DNA of 34,647 nt from Myxococcota bacterium. Lineage in GTDB: Bacteria; Myxococcota_A; UBA9160; SZUA-336. The notes under the pieces are model-generated. The model searched no databases. It was not told the DNA's origin and worked only from the letters and a program-made list of their open reading frames with translations. Shown here piece by piece: positions 21,883-29,291 of this stretch. The stretch is from contig DATKAO010000176.1 in NCBI GenBank assembly GCA_035498015.1, forward strand, positions 1-34,647. Reading direction: 5' to 3'. The position numbers and the translations under genes were made by a program. Every line of letters starts with the position of its first letter. Positions within the stretch are counted from its first letter, which is position 1.

Positions 21883-22482
21883 ATGCGTTCGCATCCAGCT
21901 CTTGCCGTTGCGCTGCTCGCGGTCCTGCTGCTGCCGAATCGGTCGCCGGCGGCCACCCTACAGATCGCCTACGACTCCCGTTACACGAATAACTCGCAGG
22001 AGGTCGACGCTCCGGCGCCCGGCGCAAGCGAGTTCCACAGCTCGCTCGACGCCTCGGCCGGGAATTTCGCCGGCCAGGACTCCGAGATTTCGCTCGACCA
22101 GATCTCGGGAACCGGCTCGGCACTCGGCTTCGGCGTCTCGACCTTGGACGTGAGCTTCTACGTGCTGGAGCCGTCGCAATTCACGCTCACCGGCTCCATG
22201 AGCGGCAGCGTCGTCCAGGCCGTCCTCACGGATCAGCTCGGGGCGCACATCGACCTGTCCAGCCCGATCTCCGTCACCCAATCGCTCCCAGCGAACGACA
22301 CCTGGCGGCTCATCGTGTCCGTGGGCTACCCGGGAGGACCTACGGGAGTGCCGGTCACCAGCGCCTGGCAGGTCGTGCTGAAGCTGCCCGAGCCCGCGGG
22401 TCTCGCCGCACTCACTCTGCTGGGTGCGGCGTGGTGTCTGCGGCGACGGACTCCGCTGCGACCGCCTCCCGCTTGCCGCTGA
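21883..22482 (+). CDS. PEP-CTERM sorting-signal protein
   Basis: A 199-residue secreted protein with an N-terminal signal (MRSHPALAVALLAVLLLPNRSPAA) and a C-terminal tripartite sorting signal: PEP (about 169-171), a hydrophobic stretch (AGLAALTLLGAAWCL) and an arginine cluster RRR. PEP-CTERM proteins are processed by an exosortase at the inner membrane in Gram-negative bacteria that make extracellular polysaccharide. No exosortase gene lies in the window. The mature part is Ser/Thr-rich and beta-like (SGTGSALGFGVSTLDVSFYVLEP). Its final 71 nt overlap the 3' end of the opposing DHA2 exporter gene. Function beyond surface export is unknown. Confidence 0.82.
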   Translation: MRSHPALAVALLAVLLLPNRSPAATLQIAYDSRYTNNSQEVDAPAPGASEFHSSLDASAGNFAGQDSEISLDQISGTGSALGFGVSTLDVSFYVLEPSQFTLTGSMSGSVVQAVLTDQLGAHIDLSSPISVTQSLPANDTWRLIVSVGYPGGPTGVPVTSAWQVVLKLPEPAGLAALTLLGAAWCLRRRTPLRPPPACR

Positions 22483-23863
22483 TCTCCGCGCCGGCGCCGC
22501 GCGGCAGGCGCGCGAAGTAGAACAGCGACGTCAGACTGATCGCTGCGATCGTCCAGTAGGCCGGCGAAAAGTCAGTCGCTGCGAGCTGTTCGCGGCCGTG
22601 GAATGCGAGCGTGGCGTGCACGAGCAGCGCGCCCAGGCCCACGCCGAACGAGAGCGAGAGCTGCTGGCCCACGCTCGAGAGCGTGGTCGCGCGACTCATG
22701 TGGCGCGGGTCGATGTCGGCGTAGGCCAGCGTGTTCAGGCTGGTGAACTGCAGTGAGCGGAAGAAGCCGCCGATCAGCAGGATCCCGATGATGAGCGCGT
22801 GCGGCGTCGACGGCTGGAAGAAGCCGTAGGTCGAGATGGAGATCGCACAGACCACGGTGTTCACCAGCAGCACCCGCCGGAAGCCGAACGTGCGCAGGAT
22901 CGGCGCGGCGGTGAGCTTCATGGTGATCGCGCCCGCAGCACCCGCGAAGGTGATCAGCCCCGAAGACAACGGCGAGAGGCCGAAACCCAGCTGCAACATG
23001 AGCGGAGTCAGAAACGGCAGCGCGCCGATCGCGATCCGGAACAGGAAGCCGCCCAGCACCGAGGTGCGGAACGTGCGCACGCGCAAGAGCGCGACGTCGA
23101 GGATCGGCTCGATGACTCGCCGGGAGTGCCAGCCGTAGAGCGCCAGGAATGCGATCCCTCCCGTGATCAGCGCGGTCACGGTCGGGGTCGAGAGGATGCC
23201 GCGGCCCACGTTCTCGAAGCCGAACATCGTGCCGGCGAGGCCGAGGCTCGAGATCGCGAAGCCCAGGCCGTCGAGCGGCTCCTCGCGCGGCTCGCGCACG
23301 TCGGGCACGAAGCGCAGCGAGAGCAAGAGCCCGAGCAGGCCGACGGGAATGTTGATCAGGAAGATCCAGCGCCACGAGAAGTAGGTCACGATGAGCCCGC
23401 CGAGGGGCGGTCCGATCACCGGCCCGATCAACGCGGGCACGGTGAGATACGCCATGGCGTCGACGAGCTGGGACTTCGGAATCGTGCGCAGCACCACCAG
23501 CCGGCCGACCGGCACCATCATGGCGCCGCCCATTCCCTGGAGCACGCGCGCCAGCACGAGCTGCGGCAATGACTCGACGAGCGAACACGCGATCGAGCCG
23601 GCCGTGAACACCACGATCGCCGACGAGAACACCGTGCGCGCGCCGAAGTGGTCAGCCAGCCAGCCCGACAGCGGCAGGAAGATGCCGAGCGAAAGCAGAT
23701 AGCAGGTGATCGCCAGATTGAGCGTGAGCGGACTTTCGCCGAAGCCTCTCGCGATCGTGGGCAAGGCGGTGGCGATCACCGTCGCGTCCATGTTCTCCAT
23801 GAACAGCGCACAAGCGACGATCATCGGGACCAGGTAGCGCGGGCGGCGGAACCAGCTGGGCAC
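22412..23863 (-). CDS. DHA2-type MFS drug exporter (EmrB-like)
   Basis: A 483-residue multidrug proton antiporter of the DHA2 type with about 14 membrane segments. Visible signatures: VACALFMENMDATVIATALPTIARGF (segment 1), GWLADHFGARTV (motif A), LARVLQGMGGAMMVPVGRLVVLRT and PALIGPVIGPPLGGLIVTYFSWRWIFLINIPVG (motif C). GTG at 23863 (VPSWFRRPRYL) is preferred over a longer frame reaching 24070, whose extra residues are Arg/Pro-rich shadow. TAGAGT (minus strand 23877-23872) lies 8 nt before the GTG with no ribosome binding site, a leaderless arrangement. Its 3' end overlaps the PEP-CTERM gene by 71 nt. Substrate unknown. Confidence 0.9.
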   Translation of the reverse strand: MPSWFRRPRYLVPMIVACALFMENMDATVIATALPTIARGFGESPLTLNLAITCYLLSLGIFLPLSGWLADHFGARTVFSSAIVVFTAGSIACSLVESLPQLVLARVLQGMGGAMMVPVGRLVVLRTIPKSQLVDAMAYLTVPALIGPVIGPPLGGLIVTYFSWRWIFLINIPVGLLGLLLSLRFVPDVREPREEPLDGLGFAISSLGLAGTMFGFENVGRGILSTPTVTALITGGIAFLALYGWHSRRVIEPILDVALLRVRTFRTSVLGGFLFRIAIGALPFLTPLMLQLGFGLSPLSSGLITFAGAAGAITMKLTAAPILRTFGFRRVLLVNTVVCAISISTYGFFQPSTPHALIIGILLIGGFFRSLQFTSLNTLAYADIDPRHMSRATTLSSVGQQLSLSFGVGLGALLVHATLAFHGREQLAATDFSPAYWTIAAISLTSLFYFARLPRGAGAEISGKREAVAAESVAADTTPHPAE

Positions 23864-23871
23864 GGCGCGCG

Positions 23872-23877
23872 ACTCTA
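23872..23877 (-). promoter_or_regulatory. TAGAGT -10 box, leaderless-type, of the DHA2 exporter
   Basis: Minus-strand TAGAGT ends 8 nt before the GTG start at 23863; the spacer CGCGCGCC has no ribosome binding site. Confidence 0.5.
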
Positions 23878-23934
23878 TCGCAGGTTCGAGCCCTCTTGCT
23901 GGTCCGGCCCCGGCTCCGCTCGACGGCGGCTCGC

Positions 23935-24246
23935 TCAGCCGCGGTGAGTGACTCCGCGCAGCAGGACGCCGACGCCCACGACCGTGGCCGCGATCCCGAG
24001 CAGCGCTCCGAGCGCTCCGCCGAGCGGAAGCAGGGCCCACGAGATGGCGAGCGGCGGGTACTCGTACCACACGAGCGGTCGAGCCACCTGGAGGGTGCGA
24101 TCGCCGATCACCACCCTGGGTATCGGGTCGATCGCCCGGCTCTTCAGGCGGACCTCGACCATGTTCTCCGCGTTGTCGCGCACCGACCCCGGGGGCCGCA
24201 GCCCGAAGCGTCTGCCCGAGAATCTCTCGTCGTCGATCGGATGCAC
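23935..24246 (-). CDS. small membrane protein, hypothetical
   Basis: A protein of about 103 residues from GTG at 24246. The N-terminal half is soluble (RDNAENMVEVRLKSRAIDPIPRVVIGDRTLQVARPLVWYEY) and the C-terminal half holds two hydrophobic segments (PLAISWALLPLGGALGALLGIAATVVGVGVLLRG). Similar short proteins with a Gly-rich GGALGALLG turn occur in many proteobacteria without known function. The start is uncertain: no ribosome binding site is visible and the frame is open further upstream. It lies 67 bp after the lipoprotein gene on the same strand, so it may belong to the same transcript. The 71 bp to the DHA2 start hold only that gene's promoter. Confidence 0.6.
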   Translation of the reverse strand: MHPIDDERFSGRRFGLRPPGSVRDNAENMVEVRLKSRAIDPIPRVVIGDRTLQVARPLVWYEYPPLAISWALLPLGGALGALLGIAATVVGVGVLLRGVTHRG

Positions 24247-24313
24247 GTCGTCGACCGGCCGGTCGATGAGCTCGGCGCGGGGCGGCTCAGCCCTGACTCG
24301 GGGATGCGGCGTC

Positions 24314-24979
24314 TCAGGGCGGACGGGTCATGTGCGGCACGGTGCCGTCGGCCACCTTCACCGACTCGGGCAAGCCGAATCGGCCGTTCACGAGCCACAG
24401 GTCCGCCGCGTAGCGGTCCTGGATCTCGGTCGCGCAGCCCACGTGTCCGATCGACACGAACACGGACGCCCGATCGAGCCGCTCGATCACCTGATCCGCC
24501 TTGGGCTCGCCTCGTCCCGCGTCGTTGGGAACCGCGAAGCAGTGCCCCAGGTCGACCTCGAAGTGACCGAAGTAGCGCACCTCACCGGGCTCGAGGTGGA
24601 TCTCGACGTGCAGCGGGATCGCGAAGACCTGGTTGTTCATGAACGCGACGTGCGTCGCCACGAACTTCTCGATCTCGTAGTCGCCCGGTGGCAGCGCGAA
24701 GCTCACCAGTGAGTCGTTGCGCAAGTTCGTGCTGTCGTACGGTGCCTCGACGCCGAGCGCCTGGATCTTCTTTTCAGAGCCGCGCGTCTCACTGACGTAG
24801 ATCCCCTTCACGATGGGCTGGAAGTCGGGGTCGCGCGTGGCGTCCAGGCCCAACGTGAAGAACCCGACGGATGTGCCGGGCTCCAGTCGCGCGGCCTCGT
24901 GCAGGCGCAGCGGAGGCTCCGGAGACGCGCACGCGCACAGGAGAGACAGCGCTGCAAGCGTGAGGCTTCGCCGGGTCAT
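24314..24979 (-). CDS. hypothetical lipoprotein
   Basis: A 221-residue lipoprotein: MTRRSLTLAALSLLCACASPEPP contains a signal and a lipobox-like LCAC, with lipidation probably at Cys17. The mature part is predicted mostly beta (EPGTSVGFFTLGLD, LPPGDYEIEKFVATHVAFMNNQVFAIPLHVEIHLEPGEVRYFGHFEVD). The latter pattern, with GDYEI and EPGEVRYFG, resembles DUF2846-like carboxypeptidase-fold domains of surface proteins, but this is tentative. ATG at 24979 lies 2 nt after the stop of the preceding SDR gene, so the two are cotranscribed and probably translationally coupled. A longer frame upstream is the antisense of the SDR and APH genes and is rejected. Confidence 0.75.
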   Translation of the reverse strand: MTRRSLTLAALSLLCACASPEPPLRLHEAARLEPGTSVGFFTLGLDATRDPDFQPIVKGIYVSETRGSEKKIQALGVEAPYDSTNLRNDSLVSFALPPGDYEIEKFVATHVAFMNNQVFAIPLHVEIHLEPGEVRYFGHFEVDLGHCFAVPNDAGRGEPKADQVIERLDRASVFVSIGHVGCATEIQDRYAADLWLVNGRFGLPESVKVADGTVPHMTRPP

Positions 24980-24981
24980 GC

Positions 24982-25743
24982 TCAGAAGATCGTGTAGCCC
25001 CCGTCGACCACCAGCTGGTCTCCGGTGTGGAAGGTGAGTGAGGGGTCGCACAGGTAGGCGCCCACCGCCTCGAACTCGCTGGGCTCGGCCCAGCGGCGCA
25101 CCGGCGTGCGGCCGGTGATCACGCTGCGGAACTTCTCGTTCTCGTAGCCGGCCGCGGCCATCTCGGTGATGGTCCAGCCCGGCAGGATCGCGTTCACCCG
25201 GATCTTGTGGCGCGCGAGCTCGACCGCGAGCGCGCGCACCAGGCCCAGCACGCCCGTCTTCGCGCTCGCGTAGGCGTGGTTGCGCTGCGCGCCGTGGATG
25301 GCCGACGTGGACGACACCGCCACCAGCGCCCCGCCGCCGCCGCGCTCGATCATGTGCCGGGTCACTTCGCGAAAGGTGAGGAACAGCCCGTCGAAGCTCA
25401 CGCGCGTGACCCGCCGCCAGTCGTCGAGCGTCGTCTCGACGAGTGTCTTCTGGTAGCCGGGCGCGCCGGCCGAGGCCACGCAGGCGTCGATGCGGCCCAG
25501 CTCGGCGACCGTGGCGCGGGTTGCCGCGGCAATCTGTGCCTCCTCGCCCACGTCGCAGGTGAAGCCGCGCGCGCGCACGCCGTGCTTCATCAGCCGCTCG
25601 CACGCTTCGGCGTTGCGGTCGGCGCGCCGGCTCCACACGGCGACGTCGGCGCCCGCCTTCGCACAGCCCTCGGCCATGCCCAGGCCGATGCCCGAGTTGC
25701 CCCCGGTCACGACCACCACCTTCCCGCTCAGGTCCGTCCCCAT
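24982..25743 (-). CDS. short-chain dehydrogenase/reductase (SDR)
   Basis: A 253-residue classical SDR with TGGNSGIG (13-20), ASAG (90-93) in place of NNAG, and catalytic Ser145, Tyr158, Lys162 (YASAK). The C-terminus is RRWAEPSEFEAVGAYLCDPSLTFHTGDQLVVDGGYTIF. It is probably NAD(P)H-dependent and acts on a ketone or alcohol not identifiable from sequence. The ATG is preceded by TATCGT (minus strand 25755-25750) at 6 nt with no ribosome binding site, fitting a leaderless transcript. The opposing APH-type gene starts 23 bp away. The gene is followed after 2 nt by the lipoprotein gene. Confidence 0.9.
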   Translation of the reverse strand: MGTDLSGKVVVVTGGNSGIGLGMAEGCAKAGADVAVWSRRADRNAEACERLMKHGVRARGFTCDVGEEAQIAAATRATVAELGRIDACVASAGAPGYQKTLVETTLDDWRRVTRVSFDGLFLTFREVTRHMIERGGGGALVAVSSTSAIHGAQRNHAYASAKTGVLGLVRALAVELARHKIRVNAILPGWTITEMAAAGYENEKFRSVITGRTPVRRWAEPSEFEAVGAYLCDPSLTFHTGDQLVVDGGYTIF

Positions 25744-25749
25744 GAGCGC

Positions 25750-25759
25750 ACGATACGCT
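25750..25759. promoter_or_regulatory. overlapping divergent -10 boxes in a 23-bp intergenic region
   Basis: ACGATACGCT holds TATCGT on the minus strand (25755-25750, 6 nt before the SDR ATG) and TACGCT on the plus strand (25754-25759, 7 nt before the APH ATG at 25767). The boxes overlap by two bases, so polymerase could occupy only one at a time. Confidence 0.5.
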
Positions 25760-25766
25760 AGGCCGC

Positions 25767-26624
25767 ATGGATGTTCTGCCCGCGTTGCGCGAGACGTGTG
25801 CCCGGAACGCCGCGGCGAGCGCCTGGCTGGAGGCGCTGCCGCAGGTGGTGTCGGAGCTCACTCGCCGCTGGTCACTCCGCGTCGGCGCGCCTCTCCCGGC
25901 GGCCCACGCGTGGGTCGCGCCCGCCGAGCGCGCCGATGGCTCGCCCGCGGTGCTGAAGCTCGGTCTGCCGCACTTCGAAGCGCAGCACGAGGCCGACGGG
26001 CTGCGCGCCTGGAACGGTGCGGGCATGGTGCGGCTGCTCGAATCTGACCGCGCGCACCAGGCGCTCTTGCTCGAGCGCCTGTCTCCCGGCACGCCGCTCT
26101 CCGAGCGGCCGCCGGTCGAGCAGGACGCCGTGCTCGCGCGCCTCCTTTTGCGATTGTGGCAGGCCCCGGTTCCGGCGCAGCCGTTCCGCCCTCTGGCCGA
26201 GATGGCGGAGCGCTGGTGCAACGAGGCCGTGGCGCGGCGCAGTGGCTGGGCGGACCCGGGACTCACGAACGAGGGACTGCGCCTGTTCGAGGATCTGTCA
26301 CGGAACGCGCCGAGCGCGGTGCTGCTGGCCACCGACCTTCACGCCGGCAACGTGCTCGCGGCCCAGCGCGAGCCGTGGCTCGCCATCGACCCCAAGCCGT
26401 TCGTCGGCGACGCCGCCTACGACGCCACTCAGCACCTCTTGTTCGACGCGCGCGCACGCCTGCTCGCCGACCCCGACCCCGCGCTCCTCGGCTTCGCGGA
26501 CCTGCTCGAGCTGAGTCACGAGCGCGTGCGGCTCTGGACCTTCGCCCGCGCCGCAGTCATGTCGGGCACGGAGCCCGCGCGGCACTGGGCGACCGAGCTC
26601 GCCCGCCGGCTGAGTCGGTCCTAG
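25767..26624 (+). CDS. aminoglycoside/hydroxyurea phosphotransferase family protein (APH(6)-like)
   Basis: A 285-residue kinase-fold protein of the PF04655 type (streptomycin 6-kinase and hydroxyurea phosphotransferase relatives). The conserved catalytic block is LLATDLHAGNVLAAQREPWLAIDPKPFVGDAAYDATQHL, with the Brenner-type Asp in TDLHAGN and the Mg-binding Asp in AIDPKPF; AVLKLGLPH is the ATP-binding lysine strand. Such proteins phosphorylate small hydroxylated molecules; a resistance role is possible but many are housekeeping. ATG at 25767 follows TACGCT by 7 nt with no ribosome binding site. The TAG overlaps the opposing lipoprotein stop in CTAG. Confidence 0.88.
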   Translation: MDVLPALRETCARNAAASAWLEALPQVVSELTRRWSLRVGAPLPAAHAWVAPAERADGSPAVLKLGLPHFEAQHEADGLRAWNGAGMVRLLESDRAHQALLLERLSPGTPLSERPPVEQDAVLARLLLRLWQAPVPAQPFRPLAEMAERWCNEAVARRSGWADPGLTNEGLRLFEDLSRNAPSAVLLATDLHAGNVLAAQREPWLAIDPKPFVGDAAYDATQHLLFDARARLLADPDPALLGFADLLELSHERVRLWTFARAAVMSGTEPARHWATELARRLSRS

Positions 26625-27193
26625 TTCTTGGCGGGCTCGACCGTGATCGCCATCGCCTGAGACAGATAGATCTCGGCCACGTCGCCGACCGAGATCTGGT
26701 CCAGCTTCTCGGGGTGCAGCACCTTCACGGCCAGCACCTGTCCGTCGTCGGTTCGCAGCGTCACCGAAGGCGTGGACTTGTCGATCGACACGATCGTGGC
26801 GGTGACTCGCACGATGTCCGCCGCCACGGCGCCCGGCTTCGAGCCCGGAGGCGCGCTCGCCACGCCCGAGGCCGACTGCGTGCTCATGTCGGTGATCTCG
26901 CCCGGCTTGTGCACTTCGTAGGCGATCGACTCGTAGTAGGTCGCGTTGACCTGATCGCCCACCTTGAGCTGCGGCAGGTTCTTCACCTCGGGGCCGCACT
27001 TCACGGTGACGATCTTGTCGTCGGCGTTGCGCAACGTGACCAGCCGTTTGTCGAGGTCGATCTTGGTCACGGTCGACGTGCGAGTCACCTGGTTCTCGGA
27101 GTAGACGCCCGTCACCGGCTCCTTCGGGCCCATCATCGAGCAGCCCGTGAGTACGAAGACGGCAAGGGCCAGAGTGCGGGCGAAAGAACGCAT
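26621..27193 (-). CDS. hypothetical lipoprotein
   Basis: A 190-residue lipoprotein: MRSFARTLALAVFVLTGCSMMG has a lipobox LTGC with lipidation at Cys18. The mature part has two repeats of a beta-rich unit: VTKIDLDKRLVTLRNADDKIVTVKCGPEVKNLPQLKVGDQV and IVSIDKSTPSVTLRTDDGQVLAVKVLHPEKLDQISVGD, so it is an internally duplicated small barrel. Both units end in KVGDQV/SVGDVAEIYLS, like periplasmic barrel modules. ATG at 27193 is supported by GGAGG at 8 nt; an upstream in-frame extension is shadow. It is divergent from the next gene by 100 bp. Function unknown. Confidence 0.8.
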   Translation of the reverse strand: MRSFARTLALAVFVLTGCSMMGPKEPVTGVYSENQVTRTSTVTKIDLDKRLVTLRNADDKIVTVKCGPEVKNLPQLKVGDQVNATYYESIAYEVHKPGEITDMSTQSASGVASAPPGSKPGAVAADIVRVTATIVSIDKSTPSVTLRTDDGQVLAVKVLHPEKLDQISVGDVAEIYLSQAMAITVEPAKN

Positions 27194-27293
27194 GGCGGGA
27201 CCTCCAAAATTGGGGACGACCGGCCCAGTCTGCCACGAAAGCATCAATTCGGGGGCGAAGCTCGCCGAAGCGTTGTGCACAGGAGGTCGCGCG

Positions 27294-27887
27294 ATGTCGG
27301 CCACGATGTCCGTCCCGTCCATCAAAGGCACGGCGTACAACTCGGTCCACGAGGACCTGCACCGGATGATCGACGAAGGGCGCGTCAGCCGCGACGAGCT
27401 CGAGGCGGCGCTGTCGCGTGCCGAGATCGACGTGTTCGACTCCAAGGTGCTGGCGTCGAAGTGGTACCCGATCACGACCTACCGCAAGCTGCTCGCGCTG
27501 GTGGCGGCGAAGGAAGCCAAGGGCCGCACCGAGCAGTATCTCGCCGACCGCGGCTGGCGCGCGGCCGAGAGACTCAAGGAGGCGGGCATCTACAAGCAGC
27601 TCGGCTCGGACGAGGGCGCGGGCAAGAGCTGGGGCGCGCGCGTGGCGGACCTCGTCGCCAAGGTCTCCGGGCTGCTCTACAACTTCACGCGCTGGAGCGT
27701 CGACGAGCCGCAGAACCCGTCGACCTTCCACGTGATCGTCGACGACGCGAGAGACTTCGACGACGAGTGCCGCTTTACTGCGCAGGGCTTCGTGGCGTTC
27801 GCCGCCAGCATGATCGCGGGCGCGCCCGTGAAGATCTCGAGCACGCGCCCCACGCCCGACCGGATCGTCTACACCGTCAAGCGCTGA
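27294..27887 (+). CDS. hypothetical protein, possibly DUF2378/TIGR02265-like
   Basis: A 197-residue soluble protein from ATG 27294 (AGGAGG at 27281-27286, 7 nt spacing). It contains ASKWYPITTYRKLLALVAAKEAKGRTEQYLADRGWRAAERLKEAG and a C-terminal FTAQGFVAFAASMIAGAPVKISSTRPTPDRIVYTVKR. The WYP block with the helices after it and a terminal strand resemble, from memory, proteins called TIGR02265/DUF2378 in Myxococcales, which are related to heme-NO-binding-like folds; this is tentative. It is transcribed towards a leaderless MDR gene. Function unknown. Confidence 0.65.
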   Translation: MSATMSVPSIKGTAYNSVHEDLHRMIDEGRVSRDELEAALSRAEIDVFDSKVLASKWYPITTYRKLLALVAAKEAKGRTEQYLADRGWRAAERLKEAGIYKQLGSDEGAGKSWGARVADLVAKVSGLLYNFTRWSVDEPQNPSTFHVIVDDARDFDDECRFTAQGFVAFAASMIAGAPVKISSTRPTPDRIVYTVKR

Positions 27888-27957
27888 CTCGCCGCGATCC
27901 GCCCCCGCGCTGCCCGCCGGAGAGTCAGGCCACTTTCACCTGGCCCCCGGGAGCCAG

Positions 27958-27963
27958 TAAGAT
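27958..27963 (+). promoter_or_regulatory. TAAGAT -10 box, leaderless-type, of the MDR gene
   Basis: TAAGAT ends 6 nt before the ATG at 27970. The spacer GGCGCC has no ribosome binding site. Confidence 0.55.
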
Positions 27964-27969
27964 GGCGCC

Positions 27970-28938
27970 ATGAAGGCGGCGGTCTACTACGAGAACGGCG
28001 GTCCCGAGGTCCTGCGCTACGAAGAGGTGCCCGATCCGGTCTGCCCGGCCAACGGCGTCGTGATCGACGTGCGGGCCGTGGGCATCGAGGGCGGCGACAC
28101 CGGCAACCGCGCGCGCGGGCTGCTGGCCGCCCGGCCGCACATCGTGGGCTACAACTGCGCGGGCGTGGTGCGCGAGGTGGGCGCGCAGGTCAGTGACCGG
28201 CGCGTGGGCGATCGAGTCACTGCGCTCATGTTCCACGGCTCGCACGCGGAGCGCGCGGCGGTGCCGGCGGCGCAGACCTGGCTCGTGCCGGACGGGCTGT
28301 CGCTCGAGGACGCGGCTTGCGTGCCGGTCGCGTGGGGCACGGCGCACGACTGTCTGTTCGAGTTCGGGCGGCTCGCGCGCGGCGAGAGCGTGCTGATCCA
28401 GGCCGGCGGCAGCGGCGTGGGCCTCGCGTGCGTGCAGCTCGCCAAGCGCGCCGGGGCCACCGTGTTCGCGACCGCCGGCTCGAAGGACAAGCTCGAGAGA
28501 CTCCGGGAATTCGGCCTCGACCACGGCATCGCCTACCGCGACGTCGACTTCGTCGAGGCCCTGCAGAAGCTCACCGGCAATCGCGGCGTGAACCTGGTGG
28601 TCGACGCGGTCGGCGGCGACACCCTGCAGCGCAGCTTGCTGTGTCTGGGCTACCGCGGGCGCGCGATCACCGTGGGCAACTCGAGCCGGGGCGAGCTCAA
28701 GATCGACCCGTCGCCGCTCGCGCCGGGCAACCGCTCACTCACCGGCGTGTTCTTCGGCGCCGAGGTCGCGCTCGCCACTGCGCGCGTGCGCCTCATGCTG
28801 GACCGGATCCTGGCGGACCTGGCCAAGGGCGAGCTCAGAGTGGTGATCGACCGCCGCTTCCCGTTGGCCGAGGCCGCGGCCGCTCACGCCTACATCGAGA
28901 GCCGCGCCGCGTTCGGGCGCGTGGTGCTGGTCCCCTGA
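27970..28938 (+). CDS. medium-chain dehydrogenase/reductase, quinone oxidoreductase-like
   Basis: A 322-residue MDR protein beginning MKAAVYYENGGPEVLRYEEVPDPVC, the quinone oxidoreductase (QOR) style start. The NAD(P)-binding loop is VLIQAGGSGVGLACVQLAKRAGATVFATAGSKDK (Gly-Gly-x-Gly-x-x-Gly) and the C-terminus has DRRFPLAEAAAAHAYIESRAAFGRVVL. The structural-zinc cysteines of alcohol dehydrogenases are absent, so it is zinc-free. Such enzymes reduce quinones or enones with NADPH. Transcription is probably leaderless from TAAGAT. Its TGA (28936-28938) overlaps the CTG start proposed for the next gene. Confidence 0.9.
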   Translation: MKAAVYYENGGPEVLRYEEVPDPVCPANGVVIDVRAVGIEGGDTGNRARGLLAARPHIVGYNCAGVVREVGAQVSDRRVGDRVTALMFHGSHAERAAVPAAQTWLVPDGLSLEDAACVPVAWGTAHDCLFEFGRLARGESVLIQAGGSGVGLACVQLAKRAGATVFATAGSKDKLERLREFGLDHGIAYRDVDFVEALQKLTGNRGVNLVVDAVGGDTLQRSLLCLGYRGRAITVGNSSRGELKIDPSPLAPGNRSLTGVFFGAEVALATARVRLMLDRILADLAKGELRVVIDRRFPLAEAAAAHAYIESRAAFGRVVLVP

Positions 28939-29282
28939 AGCTTCGGGCGCTCGCGCTCGCGGCGCTGACACCGCTCGCCTGCCGTGACTCGGCAGACGCG
29001 GCGGTCGTGCAGCGAGTCACCTCGCCGCCCGGCTGGGCCGAGGCGCAGGTGGTCGAGCTGGCCCAGGAAAGCACGCAGGTCATGCTGTCCTTCGACGGCG
29101 GCCGCTGCGCAGGCGGCTCGGTCAGCTCGCACGGTACCCGTCTCGGGCTGCGCCTGCGCTGGATCGACGACACCACGCTCGAGGTGAGCTACCCGCCGGG
29201 CGTCATGCTCGATCGCCCGCCGGGCGGCCCGACGGTCCGGTGCCAGGACCGCGAGGTGCGAATCGTGCTCGCGCAGCAGTGA
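28935..29282 (+). CDS. small secreted/lipoprotein-like hypothetical protein, probable CTG start
   Basis: About 115 residues. From CTG 28935 the protein begins LKLRALALAALTPLACRDS, a signal sequence with a weak lipobox PLAC; the next conventional start is far inside the mature domain. CTG overlaps the TGA of the MDR gene as CTGA. The mature part (VVQRVTSPPGWAEAQVVELAQESTQVMLSFDGGRCAGGSV, then LRWIDDTTLEVSYPPGV) is beta-rich. The function is unknown. The frame continues upstream inside the MDR gene, but that part is shadow. Ends 9 bp before the convergent UbiE-like gene. Confidence 0.65.
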   Translation: MKLRALALAALTPLACRDSADAAVVQRVTSPPGWAEAQVVELAQESTQVMLSFDGGRCAGGSVSSHGTRLGLRLRWIDDTTLEVSYPPGVMLDRPPGGPTVRCQDREVRIVLAQQ

Positions 29283-29291
29283 CTGCCGGCG

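Noticed and set aside
23864-24070. N-terminal extension of the DHA2 exporter
   Set aside because: The extra 69 residues are Arg/Pro/Ser-rich and the membrane protein begins normally at GTG 23863 behind a -10 box.
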